Made by a program: the position numbers and the translations under genes. 64,000 nt of DNA from Subtercola endophyticus (GTDB taxonomy: Bacteria; Actinomycetota; Actinomycetes; Actinomycetales; Microbacteriaceae), in the NCBI RefSeq assembly GCF_021044565.1, contig NZ_CP087997.1, positions 372,001 to 436,000 on the forward strand, given 5' to 3'. The notes below the pieces were generated by a model that saw only the letters and a list, made by a program, of their open reading frames with translations, was not told the origin of the DNA and did not search any database. Numbering within the stretch: the first letter of the stretch is position 1; every line of letters begins with the position of its first letter. Below, piece after piece: positions 46,251 through 55,336 of this stretch.

Positions 46251-47113
46251 GACGAATCAGCAGCCACGATCGGCACGTCGACGCCGTGCCAGATGCTGCC
46301 GTAGCCGTAGTGCGAGCTCGCCCACGGTGACGCTTCGATGGCCGCGACGGTGGTGGCGACCGGGGCGGATGCGGCGAAGTCCGCGATGATCTCCGAGTAG
46401 ACCGAGTTCGTGCCCAGGTTCAGCGCCGCGTCGCGGGCGGCTGTCACGAGCTCGGGGTAGCTGCCGAAACCTGCGCCGCCGCCCGATCCGTAGCCGTTAT
46501 TCAGCGGATTGTTGCGCAGCCACCAGCTCTGCGGGCTGTTCTCGGAGTCCATCCACTGCAGAATCACGGTGACGTTGTTGTCGGAGGCGGGCCAGCCGCC
46601 GTCGACCAGCACGAGCGCCGCCCAGTCTTTGTTCGTCGAGCTGCCGGGCGCGATCGTCGCCTCGGTGGGCTTGTTCACGGTGTAGTCGTCGCGGTCGGCT
46701 GACACGCCGCCGACGGATGCACCGGCCGCCAGCACCTGCGCTGCGGTCGGCCCGGGGGCGAGAGTGCCGGCGGCAGCACGGGCATCCAGTTCGCCCGCAT
46801 TCGCCGCGGGTGCGATGAGAAACACGGGCAGCAGACTGAAGCACGCGATCGCTACGGCGAACACGGGCCGCTTCTCGCGTCGCGCCGCCGCGCGCCGGGT
46901 GGATGCGCGAGTTGCGGATGCCCGAGTTGCGGATGCTCGCGGTGCGGATGCCCGGGCTGCTGACCCCCGCAGCGAATCCGACTCGATCGCCTCGTCGCCC
47001 GGGGCGGTTGCGGTTGCCGTCGTGATGCGAGCCGCCGAGCGTCGACGATTCGGATGGGCCGGCGCCGAGGGAGTGGCGTGGGCGTCAGGAGCTTGGTAGG
47101 TAGAGCGGCGCAA
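46241..47113 (-). CDS. Exported protein of unknown function
   Basis: Up to 290 residues (TTG 47113; the start is uncertain because the first ~75 residues are an Ala/Arg/Ser repeat, RASATRASATRAS). A hydrophobic segment (FAVAIACFSLLPVFLIAPAA) ends in a possible signal cleavage site. The exported domain is DWAALVLVDGGWPASDNNVT, ILQWMDSENSPQSWWLRNNP, LNNGYGSGGGAGFGSYPELV: a conserved Microbacteriaceae-type domain that recalls small lysozyme- or endolysin-like folds but cannot be assigned. Confidence 0.7.
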   Translation of the reverse strand: MRRSTYQAPDAHATPSAPAHPNRRRSAARITTATATAPGDEAIESDSLRGSAARASAPRASATRASATRASTRRAAARREKRPVFAVAIACFSLLPVFLIAPAANAGELDARAAAGTLAPGPTAAQVLAAGASVGGVSADRDDYTVNKPTEATIAPGSSTNKDWAALVLVDGGWPASDNNVTVILQWMDSENSPQSWWLRNNPLNNGYGSGGGAGFGSYPELVTAARDAALNLGTNSVYSEIIADFAASAPVATTVAAIEASPWASSHYGYGSIWHGVDVPIVAADSSAW

Positions 47114-47194
47114 ATCTGCTTTTCGGGTTCAGGGGTGCGTTCGGGTGTCGCCGTAGCGATTCGAAAACGCTACCTGCCCCACCTGACTACAACC

Positions 47195-47755
47195 TCACAG
47201 TGCGCCGTAACGCACGAAGACGACGCCGTTGGTGAACTGGCGCGTCTCGAGGAGGGTGAGGGGCACCCGGGCGTCGGCGGGAAAGAAGGGGTTACCGCCG
47301 CCGACGGCGATGGGGGAGAAGAAGAGCTGGTACTCGTCGACGAGTCCGCCGCGGATGGCGGCTGCGGCCAGGCCCGGGCCGCCGATCGAGAGGTCGAGGG
47401 CGCAACTGACTTTGAGCTCACGAATCTCTTCGACGTCGAAGCTCCGCACGAGTTGCGTGCGCGGAGTCGAGATGGCGGAGTCGGAGAGGGTGGCGGAGTA
47501 GACCCGTTTGTCGGCTCCGCGCCAGAGGGTTGCGAAGTCGGCGATGACGGGTGGTTCATCCGTTGTGTCCCAGGTCTGCCAGACCGACATCACCCCGTAC
47601 ATCCGGCGCCCGTACAGGTAGGTGCCGACGGAGCGCTGCAGGTCGTTGACGAAGGCGTGCACCTCTTCGTCGGGTGCGCTCCAGTCGAACGCGCCCGACG
47701 TGTCGGCGGTGAAGCCGTCGATCGACATGATGCTCGAATAGATGAGTCTGCCCAT
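47195..47755 (-). CDS. Dihydrofolate reductase-like (RibD_C) protein
   Basis: 186 residues. N-terminus MGRLIYSSIMSIDGFTAD and middle TYLYGRRMYGVMSVWQTWD, then LSIGGPGLAAAAIRGGLVDE and FFSPIAVGGGNPFF are typical of RibD C-terminal/DHFR-fold proteins. Likely NADPH-dependent reductase of unknown substrate. Ribosome site GAGGAGAG. Confidence 0.9.
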   Translation of the reverse strand: MGRLIYSSIMSIDGFTADTSGAFDWSAPDEEVHAFVNDLQRSVGTYLYGRRMYGVMSVWQTWDTTDEPPVIADFATLWRGADKRVYSATLSDSAISTPRTQLVRSFDVEEIRELKVSCALDLSIGGPGLAAAAIRGGLVDEYQLFFSPIAVGGGNPFFPADARVPLTLLETRQFTNGVVFVRYGAL

Positions 47756-47806
47756 GTGTCTCTCCTCGTAGTCGGCCGGTCTTGTTCAGGTCAGGTGGTC
47801 TGGTGT

Positions 47807-48295
47807 TCAGGTGCTCGGCTCGTCGAGGTCGGCGGTCGCGCGCACTCCTGCCGCGGTGACGCGTTGCAGGAACTGGGCGATCAGCACGAGTTCGTCGGTG
47901 TCGTACTGGTCGCAGATCTGATCGATCAGGCCATTCATGCCCTCGTAGAGCCGGTAGATGTCGCGGCTGCGATCGGGCTGAGTGCGCAGCACGACCGCGC
48001 GCCGATCGGCGGCGTCGCGCTCGCGAACGACCCAGCCCCCACGCTCGAGTCGGTCGATCACTCCGGTCATGGTGGCGGGATGCAGACCGGCCAGTCGCGC
48101 GAGCGAGCTCGCACCGATGGGCTCGTTCTGCGAGATGAGGTCGAGGCAGTCCAGGTCGATGTCGCGCAGTTCAGCGCGGGCACCCACGCGGTAGTTCAGC
48201 ATCGAGAGCTGCACTCGGAGGTTGCGCAAGTCGTCTCGAACGGCTGTCGCGGCGCGTCGCTTCTGCCGAGGGTCGAGTGGTATTTCAGAAGACAT
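47807..48295 (-). CDS. MarR family transcriptional regulator
   Basis: 162 residues from ATG 48295. Winged helix: ELRDIDLDCLDLISQNEPIG, ASSLARLAGLHPATMTGVID, RLERGGWVVRERDAADRRAV. Divergent from the NmrA-type gene at 48373 and probably controls it; the AT-rich spacer (48296-48340) holds both promoters. Confidence 0.92.
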   Translation of the reverse strand: MSSEIPLDPRQKRRAATAVRDDLRNLRVQLSMLNYRVGARAELRDIDLDCLDLISQNEPIGASSLARLAGLHPATMTGVIDRLERGGWVVRERDAADRRAVVLRTQPDRSRDIYRLYEGMNGLIDQICDQYDTDELVLIAQFLQRVTAAGVRATADLDEPST

Positions 48296-48372
48296 ATGGT
48301 ATGGTTCTCGTATTATATGGAATGTTGACAACAGTGTACCCGGCAGCGTACTCGTTCAAGGAGCAGAAGACC

Positions 48373-49098
48373 ATGCGCATCATCGTGTTCGGCAGCAATG
48401 GCCCCACCGGGCGACTCGTCGTGAGAGACGCCGTCGCGGCCGGGCATGCGGTCACAGCGTTCACCCGACATCCCGCCGGGTTCAGTGTGCCCGGCCTTCG
48501 GCTGCCGGATGCCCGGGTCGCTGTCGTCGAGGGTGACGTGTACGACGTGGCGGCCGTCGAGCGCGCCGTGGCCGACCACGACGTCGTCATCTCCACGCTC
48601 GGGGTGCCGTTCGGCAAGGCGCCGATCACGGTGTATTCGGCAGGAATCGAGGCGATCCTCCGCGCGATGCACGCTGCAGCGGTGAAGAGGCTGATCTGCG
48701 TGAGTTCGAGCGCGGTCGACCCGAGTGCCGGCGCACATGGCGGGTGGTTCTTCGAGAAGGTGCTTCAGGGGTATCTCGTCACCGTGATGGGTAAGACCCT
48801 GTACGCCGACATGAGGCGGATGGAGCAGGTCGTGCAGGCGAGCGACGTCGACTTCACCATCGTGCGGCCCTCTGGTTTGTTCGAGACTCCGCAAGCGACC
48901 GACTATGCCGTGGCCGAAAACTTCGTGAAGAGCAAATTCACGTCGCGGGCAGACCTTGCTGCAAGTCTGCTGGCGCAGGCGAGCGACCCGACATTCGTTC
49001 GAAAAGTCATGGCTGTCGGTACGGTTCAGGTGCAACCGAGCATGCTGCAGCTGCTCTGGCGTGAGGGTATTCGCAAGCCGCGCCCGAGCGTGGCCTGA
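48373..49098 (+). CDS. NAD(P)-binding NmrA/atypical SDR protein
   Basis: 241 residues. Rossmann motif MRIIVFGSNGPTGRLVV, then VEGDVYDVAAVERAVADHDV and CVSSSAVDPSAG, with FTIVRPSGLFETP near the end. Atypical SDR of the NAD(P)H-sensing or flavin-reductase kind. Ribosome site AGGAG 8 nt upstream. Likely regulated by the divergent MarR protein in response to oxidants or electrophiles (inference). Confidence 0.9.
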   Translation: MRIIVFGSNGPTGRLVVRDAVAAGHAVTAFTRHPAGFSVPGLRLPDARVAVVEGDVYDVAAVERAVADHDVVISTLGVPFGKAPITVYSAGIEAILRAMHAAAVKRLICVSSSAVDPSAGAHGGWFFEKVLQGYLVTVMGKTLYADMRRMEQVVQASDVDFTIVRPSGLFETPQATDYAVAENFVKSKFTSRADLAASLLAQASDPTFVRKVMAVGTVQVQPSMLQLLWREGIRKPRPSVA

Positions 49099-49249
49099 GC
49101 CGTGCGCGCAGTGCATCGCCGGCCGCGCTCGGTGCCGAGCTCAGTGCCGCGGTCTGTACCGTGTCCGGTGTCGCAGCGTGTGCCTCGTTCGGGGGTGATT
49201 TCGGTAGAAGCGCGGTTACGTCATAATCAAGAGAAGTATGCGACTCCAA

Positions 49250-49273
49250 CACCTGTCACACCCGTCACAGGTG
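49250..49273 (+). promoter_or_regulatory. Hairpin in the leader of the cyclase gene
   Basis: CACCTGT (49250-49256) pairs exactly with ACAGGTG (49267-49273), 31 nt before the TTG start. A TAATCA -10-like element lies at about 49222-49227. Confidence 0.45.
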
Positions 49274-49304
49274 CGGGGGCCGCTCGTGGGGGAAGGCAGC
49301 TCTT

Positions 49305-51434
49305 TTGGCGAACCGCTTGGCTACGGGAGTGTCGTCGAATTCGAGGCGACCGGGGTTCAGCATCCAGTCGAAGCTGCTCGTCATGCTGCTCGGGGTGAGC
49401 ATCGGTTCGTCGCTGGTCGTCGGTCTCGTCGGGTACGCGTCGGGCTCTGATTCGTTGCGACAGGCCGCCTTCGACCGGGTGACCGAGATGCGTCAGTCGA
49501 AGGCCACACAGATCACCGACTTCTTCAAGACCACCGAAGACTCGCTCGTCGTCTACACCCGCGGCACGACGGCGATCAACGCCGTGAAGGCGTTCACCGC
49601 CGGGTACAACGAGCTGCAGACAAAGCCGGCCAGCGCGGCCGACACGTCGAAAGTCGATGCTCTGTACACCAACACCTTCGCACCGCAGCTGGCCCAGCGA
49701 TCTGGTGCCGACACCGATCCTGCGGCCTTCATTCCGGCGGATCCGGCCGAGGTGTATTTGCAGTCGCACTACACCGATCCGGGTCTCGACGGCACAAAAG
49801 CACTCGCAACCCAAGACGCCGCCGACGGCAGCGCCTGGTCGGCCGCGAACGCCGCCTATCAGGACTACTTTCGCGAGATCATCCAGCGTTTCGGGTACGG
49901 CGACGCCCTGCTGATGGATACCGACGGCCACGTGGTCTACTCGGCGAAGAAGAACGTCGACCTCGGAACCAACCTCGACTCGGGTCCGTACAAGGGCACG
50001 AGCCTCGCCACCGGCTATCAGGAGGCCCTGCACTCCAATGAGGTCGACTATGTGGGAATCACGGACTTCGAGCGTTACCAGCCGTCGCTCGGTGCTCCCG
50101 TGGCGTGGATCATGTCGCCCGTCGGCGAGAATGGCGTCGCCAGCGGGGTGATGGCGTTGCAGGTGCCGATCGACGCCATCAACTCCATCATGACCTCCGA
50201 CCAGAACTGGGCGGAAGCAGGCATGGGGCAGACGGGCGAAGTGTTTCTCGCCGGGCCCGACCAGCTGATGCGCTCCGTGTCACGGGAGCTCATCGAGAAC
50301 CCCGAGCAGTACCAGAAAGACGCGATTGCAGTGGGCACTCCGCCCGAGGTGGCCGCGCGTGCCGTGCAGGTGAAGGGCAGCATCCTCATCCAACCGGTGC
50401 ACACAACGGCAGTGCAGAACGCCCTGGCCGGCCAAACCGGAACCCTCATCAACACGGGATACCTGGGCAATGAGAACATCGTCGCCTACGCACCGCTCGA
50501 CATTCCGGGGCTGCAGTGGGTGATTGTCGCGCGAATCGACACCAGTGAGGCGTTTGCGGCGGTGAACGACTTCACGCGCAACTTGATCCTCTCGATCGTG
50601 GCGCTCATTCTCGTGGTCTCTCTGCTCTCGCTGGTGCTCGCCCAAGTGTTCGCCCGCCCGGTGCGGCGCCTGGTGAGCGCCGTGCGACAGGTCGCTGCGG
50701 GCGACCTCGCGGTCGAAGTGCCGCAGGGCGCGCGAGACGAATTCGGCGATCTGGGCAACGCCTTCAACGACATGTCCAGGTCGCTGCGCATCAAACAGTC
50801 GCTCATCGACGAACAATCGAGCGAGAACGAGAAGCTGCTCAGCACGCTGATGCCTGCCGCCGTCGCCAAGCGTTACAAAGAGGGCGAGGAGACCATCACC
50901 GACGTGCACCAAGACGTCTCGGTGCTGTTCGCCGACCTCATCGGCTACAACGACTTCGCCGCGGACCTCGGGCCCGAGCGAGAGCTGTCGCTGCTCAATG
51001 GCATCGTCGCCAGTTTCGACGAGGCCGCCGCTCGCATGGGTGTCGAGACGGTTCGTACCCTGCGCGAGGGTTACTTGGCCAGCTGCGGTCTCGTGGTGCC
51101 CCGGGTCGACAATGTGAGACGCATGGTGGAATTCGCCCTCGAGATCCGCAAGATCATCGAGCGGTTCAATGCCCAGCACGAAACCGAGCTGAGCCTGCGT
51201 ATCGGCATCGACGCCGGAACGGTCTCGAGCGGTCTGGTGGGCCGCACGAGCCTCGCCTACGACATGTGGGGTGAGGCGGTGAACTTGGCGAACCGGGTTC
51301 GCCGGGCATCCGGTGCCGCAGGCATCTTCGTGAGCCAGTCGGTGCGCGACCAGATGCGCGACGCCGTCGGTTTCGTCGAGGCGGGCACCGTCGAAACGTC
51401 AGACGGGGTTCAGACCGTGTGGAAGATCCAGTAG
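49305..51434 (+). CDS. Membrane-bound class III nucleotide cyclase with Cache-like sensor and HAMP
   Basis: 709 residues from TTG 49305 (ribosome site GGGGGAAGG). TM1 ~25-47, a ~360-residue periplasmic Cache-like sensor, TM2 ~421-444, HAMP to ~500, then class III cyclase (~530-700). First metal Asp544 (VLFADLIGY), the Asp in YDMWG and the VNLANR pair are present. Arg584 replaces the usual purine-contacting Lys and Glu588 the second metal Asp (RTLREGY versus KTIGDGY). Product nucleotide therefore uncertain. The stop lies 10 nt before the channel gene. Confidence 0.9.
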   Translation: MANRLATGVSSNSRRPGFSIQSKLLVMLLGVSIGSSLVVGLVGYASGSDSLRQAAFDRVTEMRQSKATQITDFFKTTEDSLVVYTRGTTAINAVKAFTAGYNELQTKPASAADTSKVDALYTNTFAPQLAQRSGADTDPAAFIPADPAEVYLQSHYTDPGLDGTKALATQDAADGSAWSAANAAYQDYFREIIQRFGYGDALLMDTDGHVVYSAKKNVDLGTNLDSGPYKGTSLATGYQEALHSNEVDYVGITDFERYQPSLGAPVAWIMSPVGENGVASGVMALQVPIDAINSIMTSDQNWAEAGMGQTGEVFLAGPDQLMRSVSRELIENPEQYQKDAIAVGTPPEVAARAVQVKGSILIQPVHTTAVQNALAGQTGTLINTGYLGNENIVAYAPLDIPGLQWVIVARIDTSEAFAAVNDFTRNLILSIVALILVVSLLSLVLAQVFARPVRRLVSAVRQVAAGDLAVEVPQGARDEFGDLGNAFNDMSRSLRIKQSLIDEQSSENEKLLSTLMPAAVAKRYKEGEETITDVHQDVSVLFADLIGYNDFAADLGPERELSLLNGIVASFDEAAARMGVETVRTLREGYLASCGLVVPRVDNVRRMVEFALEIRKIIERFNAQHETELSLRIGIDAGTVSSGLVGRTSLAYDMWGEAVNLANRVRRASGAAGIFVSQSVRDQMRDAVGFVEAGTVETSDGVQTVWKIQ

Positions 51435-51444
51435 GCGGCGAATC

Positions 51445-52866
51445 ATGGCGCAGATCTGGAATGAACCGTGGTTCGGCCTCGCGCTGACCATTGCCATCGG
51501 GCTGCCGATTCTGCTGGTGATTCTCACGGAGGTGCTGGCGTGGCTGGTGCGGCGCGAGCATCCGGCAGCCAAGCCCGTGCGCCTGCTGCGCAACCTCGTG
51601 CTGCCGGTCGGGGCGCTGCTCGCTCTGCTCAGCCTCGCCTCGAACAGCACCGTCGAGCTCACGTGGACCCGGGTGGTGGCGACGGCGTTCGGCTTCCTGG
51701 TGATTCTGTTGGTGTTGTCGAGCGTGAACGTGGTGCTGTTCGGCAACCCCGAAGAGGGCAGCTGGCGAGAGCGGTTGCCGTCGATCTTCATCGATCTGGC
51801 CCGTCTGGGCCTCATTCTCGTGGGCCTCGCGCTGCTGTTCTCGTGGGTCTGGGATGCCGACGTCGGAGGGTTGATCACAGCGCTCGGTGTGACGTCGATC
51901 GTGATCGGCCTCGCGCTGCAGAACGCGGTGGGCTCGGTCATCTCGGGTCTGCTGTTGTTGTTCGAGCAGCCCTTCAAGCTCGGAGACTGGCTCGACACCG
52001 GCAAGGTGGTCGGTCGTGTCGTCGAGGTGAATTGGCGCGCGGTGCACATCGACACGGGCAACGGCATTCAGATCGTTCCGAACGCGTCGCTCGCCGGGGC
52101 TTCGTTCACCAACCTCAGCCAGGCGCCGGGCGCGTTCATGTCGGAAGCCACGGTGAAGTTCTCGACCGACGATCCGCCGCATCAGGTGCTCGATCTGATG
52201 CAGAAGGTCGCGGCCGGGCTGCCGATGCGGCAGCGCTCGCAGGCGATCGAATCGTCGTACGCCGGGAGTGCCACGTATTCGATCTCGATTCCGGTCACCG
52301 GGCCGGCGGAAGCGCCGGCGGCGGCAGCTCTGTTTCTGGCGTGGCTCTGGTACGCGGCCCGCCGCGCCGGGCTCGCGCTCGACGGCGACGCGACCGACCC
52401 GGTGCAGACACCAGAGCGGCTCGAATCGGCGATCGCTGCGGTCGGCACGCGCCTGCAGCTCACGGTCGAAGACCACTCCTGGCTTCCGGCCGAGTGCCGG
52501 CTCGAGCAGTACGGTCACGGCGAGATCATTCACGTTCCGGGCACGATACCCGACGCCTTTCGGTTCGTCATCGACGGCGCAGTGCGACTGTCGGCATCCA
52601 CTCCGCTCGGTGACGTGGGGTATCTCACGCTCGCCGCAGACGAATTCTTCGGGCTCATGGCGCTCAGCCGCCAGGTCGACCCCGGGTCGGTCGTCGCCGA
52701 CGGAACCACGACCGTTCTGCGAATCACCACGAGCGCGGTCGACAGGCTCATCAGCGAGTATCCGTCGCTGGCACGGCAGATCGGCCGAGTCATCGACTTG
52801 CGCATGCAGACGGCTCGCGACGCCGTCGCGGCGCTCGGTATCGAGAGCGGTACGACTGGCGCGTGA
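51445..52866 (+). CDS. MscS-family channel with C-terminal cNMP-binding-like domain
   Basis: 473 residues. Three to four N-terminal helices, then the MscS pore/beta region (GLALQNAVGSVISGLLLLFE, QPFKLGDWLDTGKVVGRVVE, IVPNASLAGASFTN). The C-terminal ~120 residues form a CAP-type cyclic-nucleotide fold (ECRLEQYGHGEIIHVPG, FRFVIDGAVRLSAS). The phosphate-binding cassette is altered: FFGLMAL (Leu404 for Glu) and PGSV (Gly414 for Arg). Same operon as the cyclase, suggesting nucleotide-gated ion release. Confidence 0.9.
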   Translation: MAQIWNEPWFGLALTIAIGLPILLVILTEVLAWLVRREHPAAKPVRLLRNLVLPVGALLALLSLASNSTVELTWTRVVATAFGFLVILLVLSSVNVVLFGNPEEGSWRERLPSIFIDLARLGLILVGLALLFSWVWDADVGGLITALGVTSIVIGLALQNAVGSVISGLLLLFEQPFKLGDWLDTGKVVGRVVEVNWRAVHIDTGNGIQIVPNASLAGASFTNLSQAPGAFMSEATVKFSTDDPPHQVLDLMQKVAAGLPMRQRSQAIESSYAGSATYSISIPVTGPAEAPAAAALFLAWLWYAARRAGLALDGDATDPVQTPERLESAIAAVGTRLQLTVEDHSWLPAECRLEQYGHGEIIHVPGTIPDAFRFVIDGAVRLSASTPLGDVGYLTLAADEFFGLMALSRQVDPGSVVADGTTTVLRITTSAVDRLISEYPSLARQIGRVIDLRMQTARDAVAALGIESGTTGA

Positions 52867-52980
52867 CCGGCGGGCGGCGGATGCTCGCGGTAGCGGCCGC
52901 GGCGGCGGGCGGTAGCGGCGGCGGGCGTGGGCGGTAGCGGCCGCGCGCGTCAGCGGCGGCGACGGGCGTGAGCGGCGGCG

Positions 52981-53640
52981 TCAGCGTGCCGTGAAGTCGA
53001 CGACCACGTCGGCGAGCGCGGCAGGGTCTTCCCGCGCGAGAAAAGCGTCTTCTTGCGCGGCCCACATCTGCCAATGCGGTTCGTACGCCGCACCATCACG
53101 ATCGAGCGCCCGCCGACGGCGAGTTGCATCGTCGAGTTCGAGCCACACCGCGAAGGTGGCGGACCCCGCGTTCGCCCGGCTCAGGCTTCCGATGCCCTCG
53201 ATGACGAGCGGTCGGCGCGGGTCGACGGATGACCATTCCGCAGGTCGTTCGCCGGCCCAATCCCAGCGCTGCCACCGTGGTGGCTCGCCGGCGAGCAGCT
53301 CGTCGTGCACGTGCTGGCTGGCGGCGTCGAGGCCGCTCCAACCCGGATAGATGTCGTCGAGGTGCACCAGCTGTGCGTCGAGGGCGGCGGCGAGGGCGGT
53401 CGCCAGCACGGTCTTACCCGATCCGGAGCGGCCGTCGATCAGCAGCACGGGGCCGGCGAAGGCGGGGGAGGCAGGGGAGCGTGGGGAGCGTTCGGGCCGC
53501 GCGGCGGGGGAGCCTGCGGGCGGCTCGGCGAGGGATGCCCGGGCCTGGGCCTCTGCGATGAGGGGGAGCAGAGCATCCACTGCCCCGCTGGTGCTGTCGA
53601 CGCGCAGCACTCGCTTGGCCGCGGGGGGCGATCCGTGCAC
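52981..53640 (-). CDS. Uridine-kinase-like P-loop NTPase
   Basis: 219 residues from GTG 53640, chosen because CGGAGGG sits about 6 nt upstream (the open frame extends to 53685). Walker A LLIDGRSGSGKTVLATALAA, VHLDDIYPGWSGL, and a C-terminal VWLELDDATRRRRALDRDG region resemble uridine kinase/phosphoribulokinase-type enzymes. Substrate unclear. Low-complexity Pro/Ala/Arg insertion before Walker A. Confidence 0.85.
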   Translation of the reverse strand: MHGSPPAAKRVLRVDSTSGAVDALLPLIAEAQARASLAEPPAGSPAARPERSPRSPASPAFAGPVLLIDGRSGSGKTVLATALAAALDAQLVHLDDIYPGWSGLDAASQHVHDELLAGEPPRWQRWDWAGERPAEWSSVDPRRPLVIEGIGSLSRANAGSATFAVWLELDDATRRRRALDRDGAAYEPHWQMWAAQEDAFLAREDPAALADVVVDFTAR

Positions 53641-53714
53641 GTTTTGCCCTCCGAACGGGGGCCCTCCTAAAAGGGGGACTGACAAGTGACGATGATTCGG
53701 GCAAAATTGTCGAA

Positions 53715-53906
53715 ATGCCTACTCCTGCCCCCCAGACACAGTATCCGACCCGGCGCAGTCTGAGGCCGAAAGACTTCTCCCGACCGGAGTTGACCAGCGG
53801 GTGGCAGAAGTTCAGCGGCAACGTCGCCGTTCGGGTGAGCGCTGCCGTGGTGCTGCTGGGCGGCACGGGCGCGCTCGTCGTGGCCGCGGTCAGCCTGGCG
53901 AGCTGA
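53715..53906 (+). CDS. Small single-helix membrane protein, 63 aa
   Basis: Starts MPTPAPQTQYPTRRSLRPKD and has one hydrophobic helix (VSAAVVLLGGTGALVVAAVS). Divergent from the kinase-like gene. A possible promoter (TGACAA ... AAAATT) ends a few bases before the ATG. No family recognised. Confidence 0.55.
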   Translation: MPTPAPQTQYPTRRSLRPKDFSRPELTSGWQKFSGNVAVRVSAAVVLLGGTGALVVAAVSLAS

Positions 53907-54011
53907 GTCGAGGCGCGCTGAGTCCGGCTCGCTGAGTGCAGGCACGTTGAGTCCGGGCGCTGAGCGCTGACGCTCTGGGCCCGGCGTTTCGCACGGTCGT
54001 GCTTCGCCGAC

Positions 54012-54791
54012 TCAGGCGTCGGACAGGCCGTTCGTGGCCGCCCACTGCAGCAAGACGACCGTCTTGGCGTCGACGATCGTACTGCCGATGGCGGCGAGCG
54101 CCTCGTCGAAGTCGAGTTCGATTTTCTCGATGTCTTCGCCCTCGTGAGCGAGTCCGCCGCCGTGACCCGACTGGTCGGCCGAGGTGAACCGAGCTGCGAA
54201 GTAGTGCAGTTTCTCAGTGACGGAGCCCGGGCTCATGTAGAGGTCGAAGAGATGCCGGGCACCCACGATGGCGAAGCCCGTCTCTTCTGCGGTCTCGCGC
54301 ACGATTGCCGTGAGCGGATCGTCGTCGTCGAGCAGGCCGGCGGGCGCCTCGAGCAGGTACCCGTCGGCGTGGCCGTTGACGTACGCCGGGTAGCGGAACT
54401 GCCGCGTGAGCAGCACGGTACGCTGCTCGACGTTGTAGAGGAGCACGACGGCCCCGTCGCCGCGGTCGTAGGTTTCGCGCCGCTCGGTGCTCCAGTGGCC
54501 GTCACGGTGCCGAAACTCGAAGGTCGTGTTTCGCAGCACGAACCAGTTCGACGAGAGCAGTTTCACGCGTGTGACTCTGACGTTCGGGTTCGCGGGCAGG
54601 TCTTCGGGAATCGCGTCGAGGCCGGTGCGCCCGCGCGCATCGGGAACGTCGACGCCGGGAATGCCGGGCGCGCTTGGGATGCCCGTGGTGCTTAGGGTGC
54701 CGGGCGTGGCTGCGGGGCTTGTGCCGTCGGCAATTGCGTCGGCCGGGGTTGCACCCGTCGGGGTTGCGCCTGTCGGGGCGGCGCCGTTCAG
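54012..54791 (-). CDS. NUDIX hydrolase (NudK/ADP-ribose pyrophosphatase type), apparent CTG start
   Basis: NUDIX box in LLEAPAGLLDDDDPLTAIVR then ETAEETGFAIVG, with NWFVLRNTTFEFRHRDG before and YMSPGSVTEKLHYFAARF after: NudK-like nucleoside-diphosphate-sugar hydrolase. No ATG/GTG/TTG lies in frame upstream of GTG 54566, which would cut the conserved N-terminus slightly. A CTG at 54791 overlaps the DUF1304 stop as CTGA and has GGGAG in front, so a coupled CTG start (259 aa) is proposed. The extra N-terminus is a GATPT repeat. Confidence 0.8.
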   Translation of the reverse strand: MNGAAPTGATPTGATPADAIADGTSPAATPGTLSTTGIPSAPGIPGVDVPDARGRTGLDAIPEDLPANPNVRVTRVKLLSSNWFVLRNTTFEFRHRDGHWSTERRETYDRGDGAVVLLYNVEQRTVLLTRQFRYPAYVNGHADGYLLEAPAGLLDDDDPLTAIVRETAEETGFAIVGARHLFDLYMSPGSVTEKLHYFAARFTSADQSGHGGGLAHEGEDIEKIELDFDEALAAIGSTIVDAKTVVLLQWAATNGLSDA

Positions 54792-55180
54792 GGGTGCACT
54801 CCCGCGATGAGCAGAAACACGAGCCCGAACAGGGCCGGCACGCCCTGCAACGCGGCGGCGCGAAGACGTTCGCGGCCCGTGCTGAGCAGCACCAGGGCGG
54901 CGGCGACGATCGAGGCCGAGGCGAAAGCGGCGAGCGCGAACCCCGCCTCGTTTGCGGGCGAGTAGTACAGCACCAGCCCGACTGCGGCGCCGATCGCCAG
55001 AAACAGGTTGTAAAAGCCCTGGTTGTAGGCGAGCGGTGCAGTCGTGTCGGCGTCGGCCTGGCTGGTGAGCCCGAAGCGCTTCCAGATAGCCGGGGTGCGC
55101 CACTGGATGCTCTCCATCACGAAGATGTACACGTGCAGCAGCGCGGTGATGCCGATGAAGACTGTCGCGAGGATCGCCAT
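54788..55180 (-). CDS. DUF1304 membrane protein
   Basis: 130 residues, four helices: MAILATVFIGITALLHVYIF, VMESIQWRTP, AYNQGFYNLFLAIGAAVGLV, ALQGVPALFGLVFLLIAG. Complete DUF1304 member of unknown function, inner membrane. First gene of a pair with the NUDIX hydrolase, whose start it overlaps by four bases. Confidence 0.92.
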   Translation of the reverse strand: MAILATVFIGITALLHVYIFVMESIQWRTPAIWKRFGLTSQADADTTAPLAYNQGFYNLFLAIGAAVGLVLYYSPANEAGFALAAFASASIVAAALVLLSTGRERLRAAALQGVPALFGLVFLLIAGVHP

Positions 55181-55336
55181 GCGCCCAGTCTAAGGGCGCC
55201 GGTGGCGACGGCTCCGGATGCCCGGGGCGGGCCCTTCTCGCGCCCTCCGCGTGCGTTCGGGCGTGCGCTCTGCATCGCCCGAACGTTCGCTGAAACATGC
55301 TCAACACCGCCGGTGGATCGTAGTAGAGTTTTGCTC

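Noticed and set aside
49305..52866. Labelling the cyclase-channel pair as an anti-phage (Pycsar-type) system
   Set aside because: The cyclase is a full membrane sensor type and there is no defence-island context, so only a signalling role is supported.
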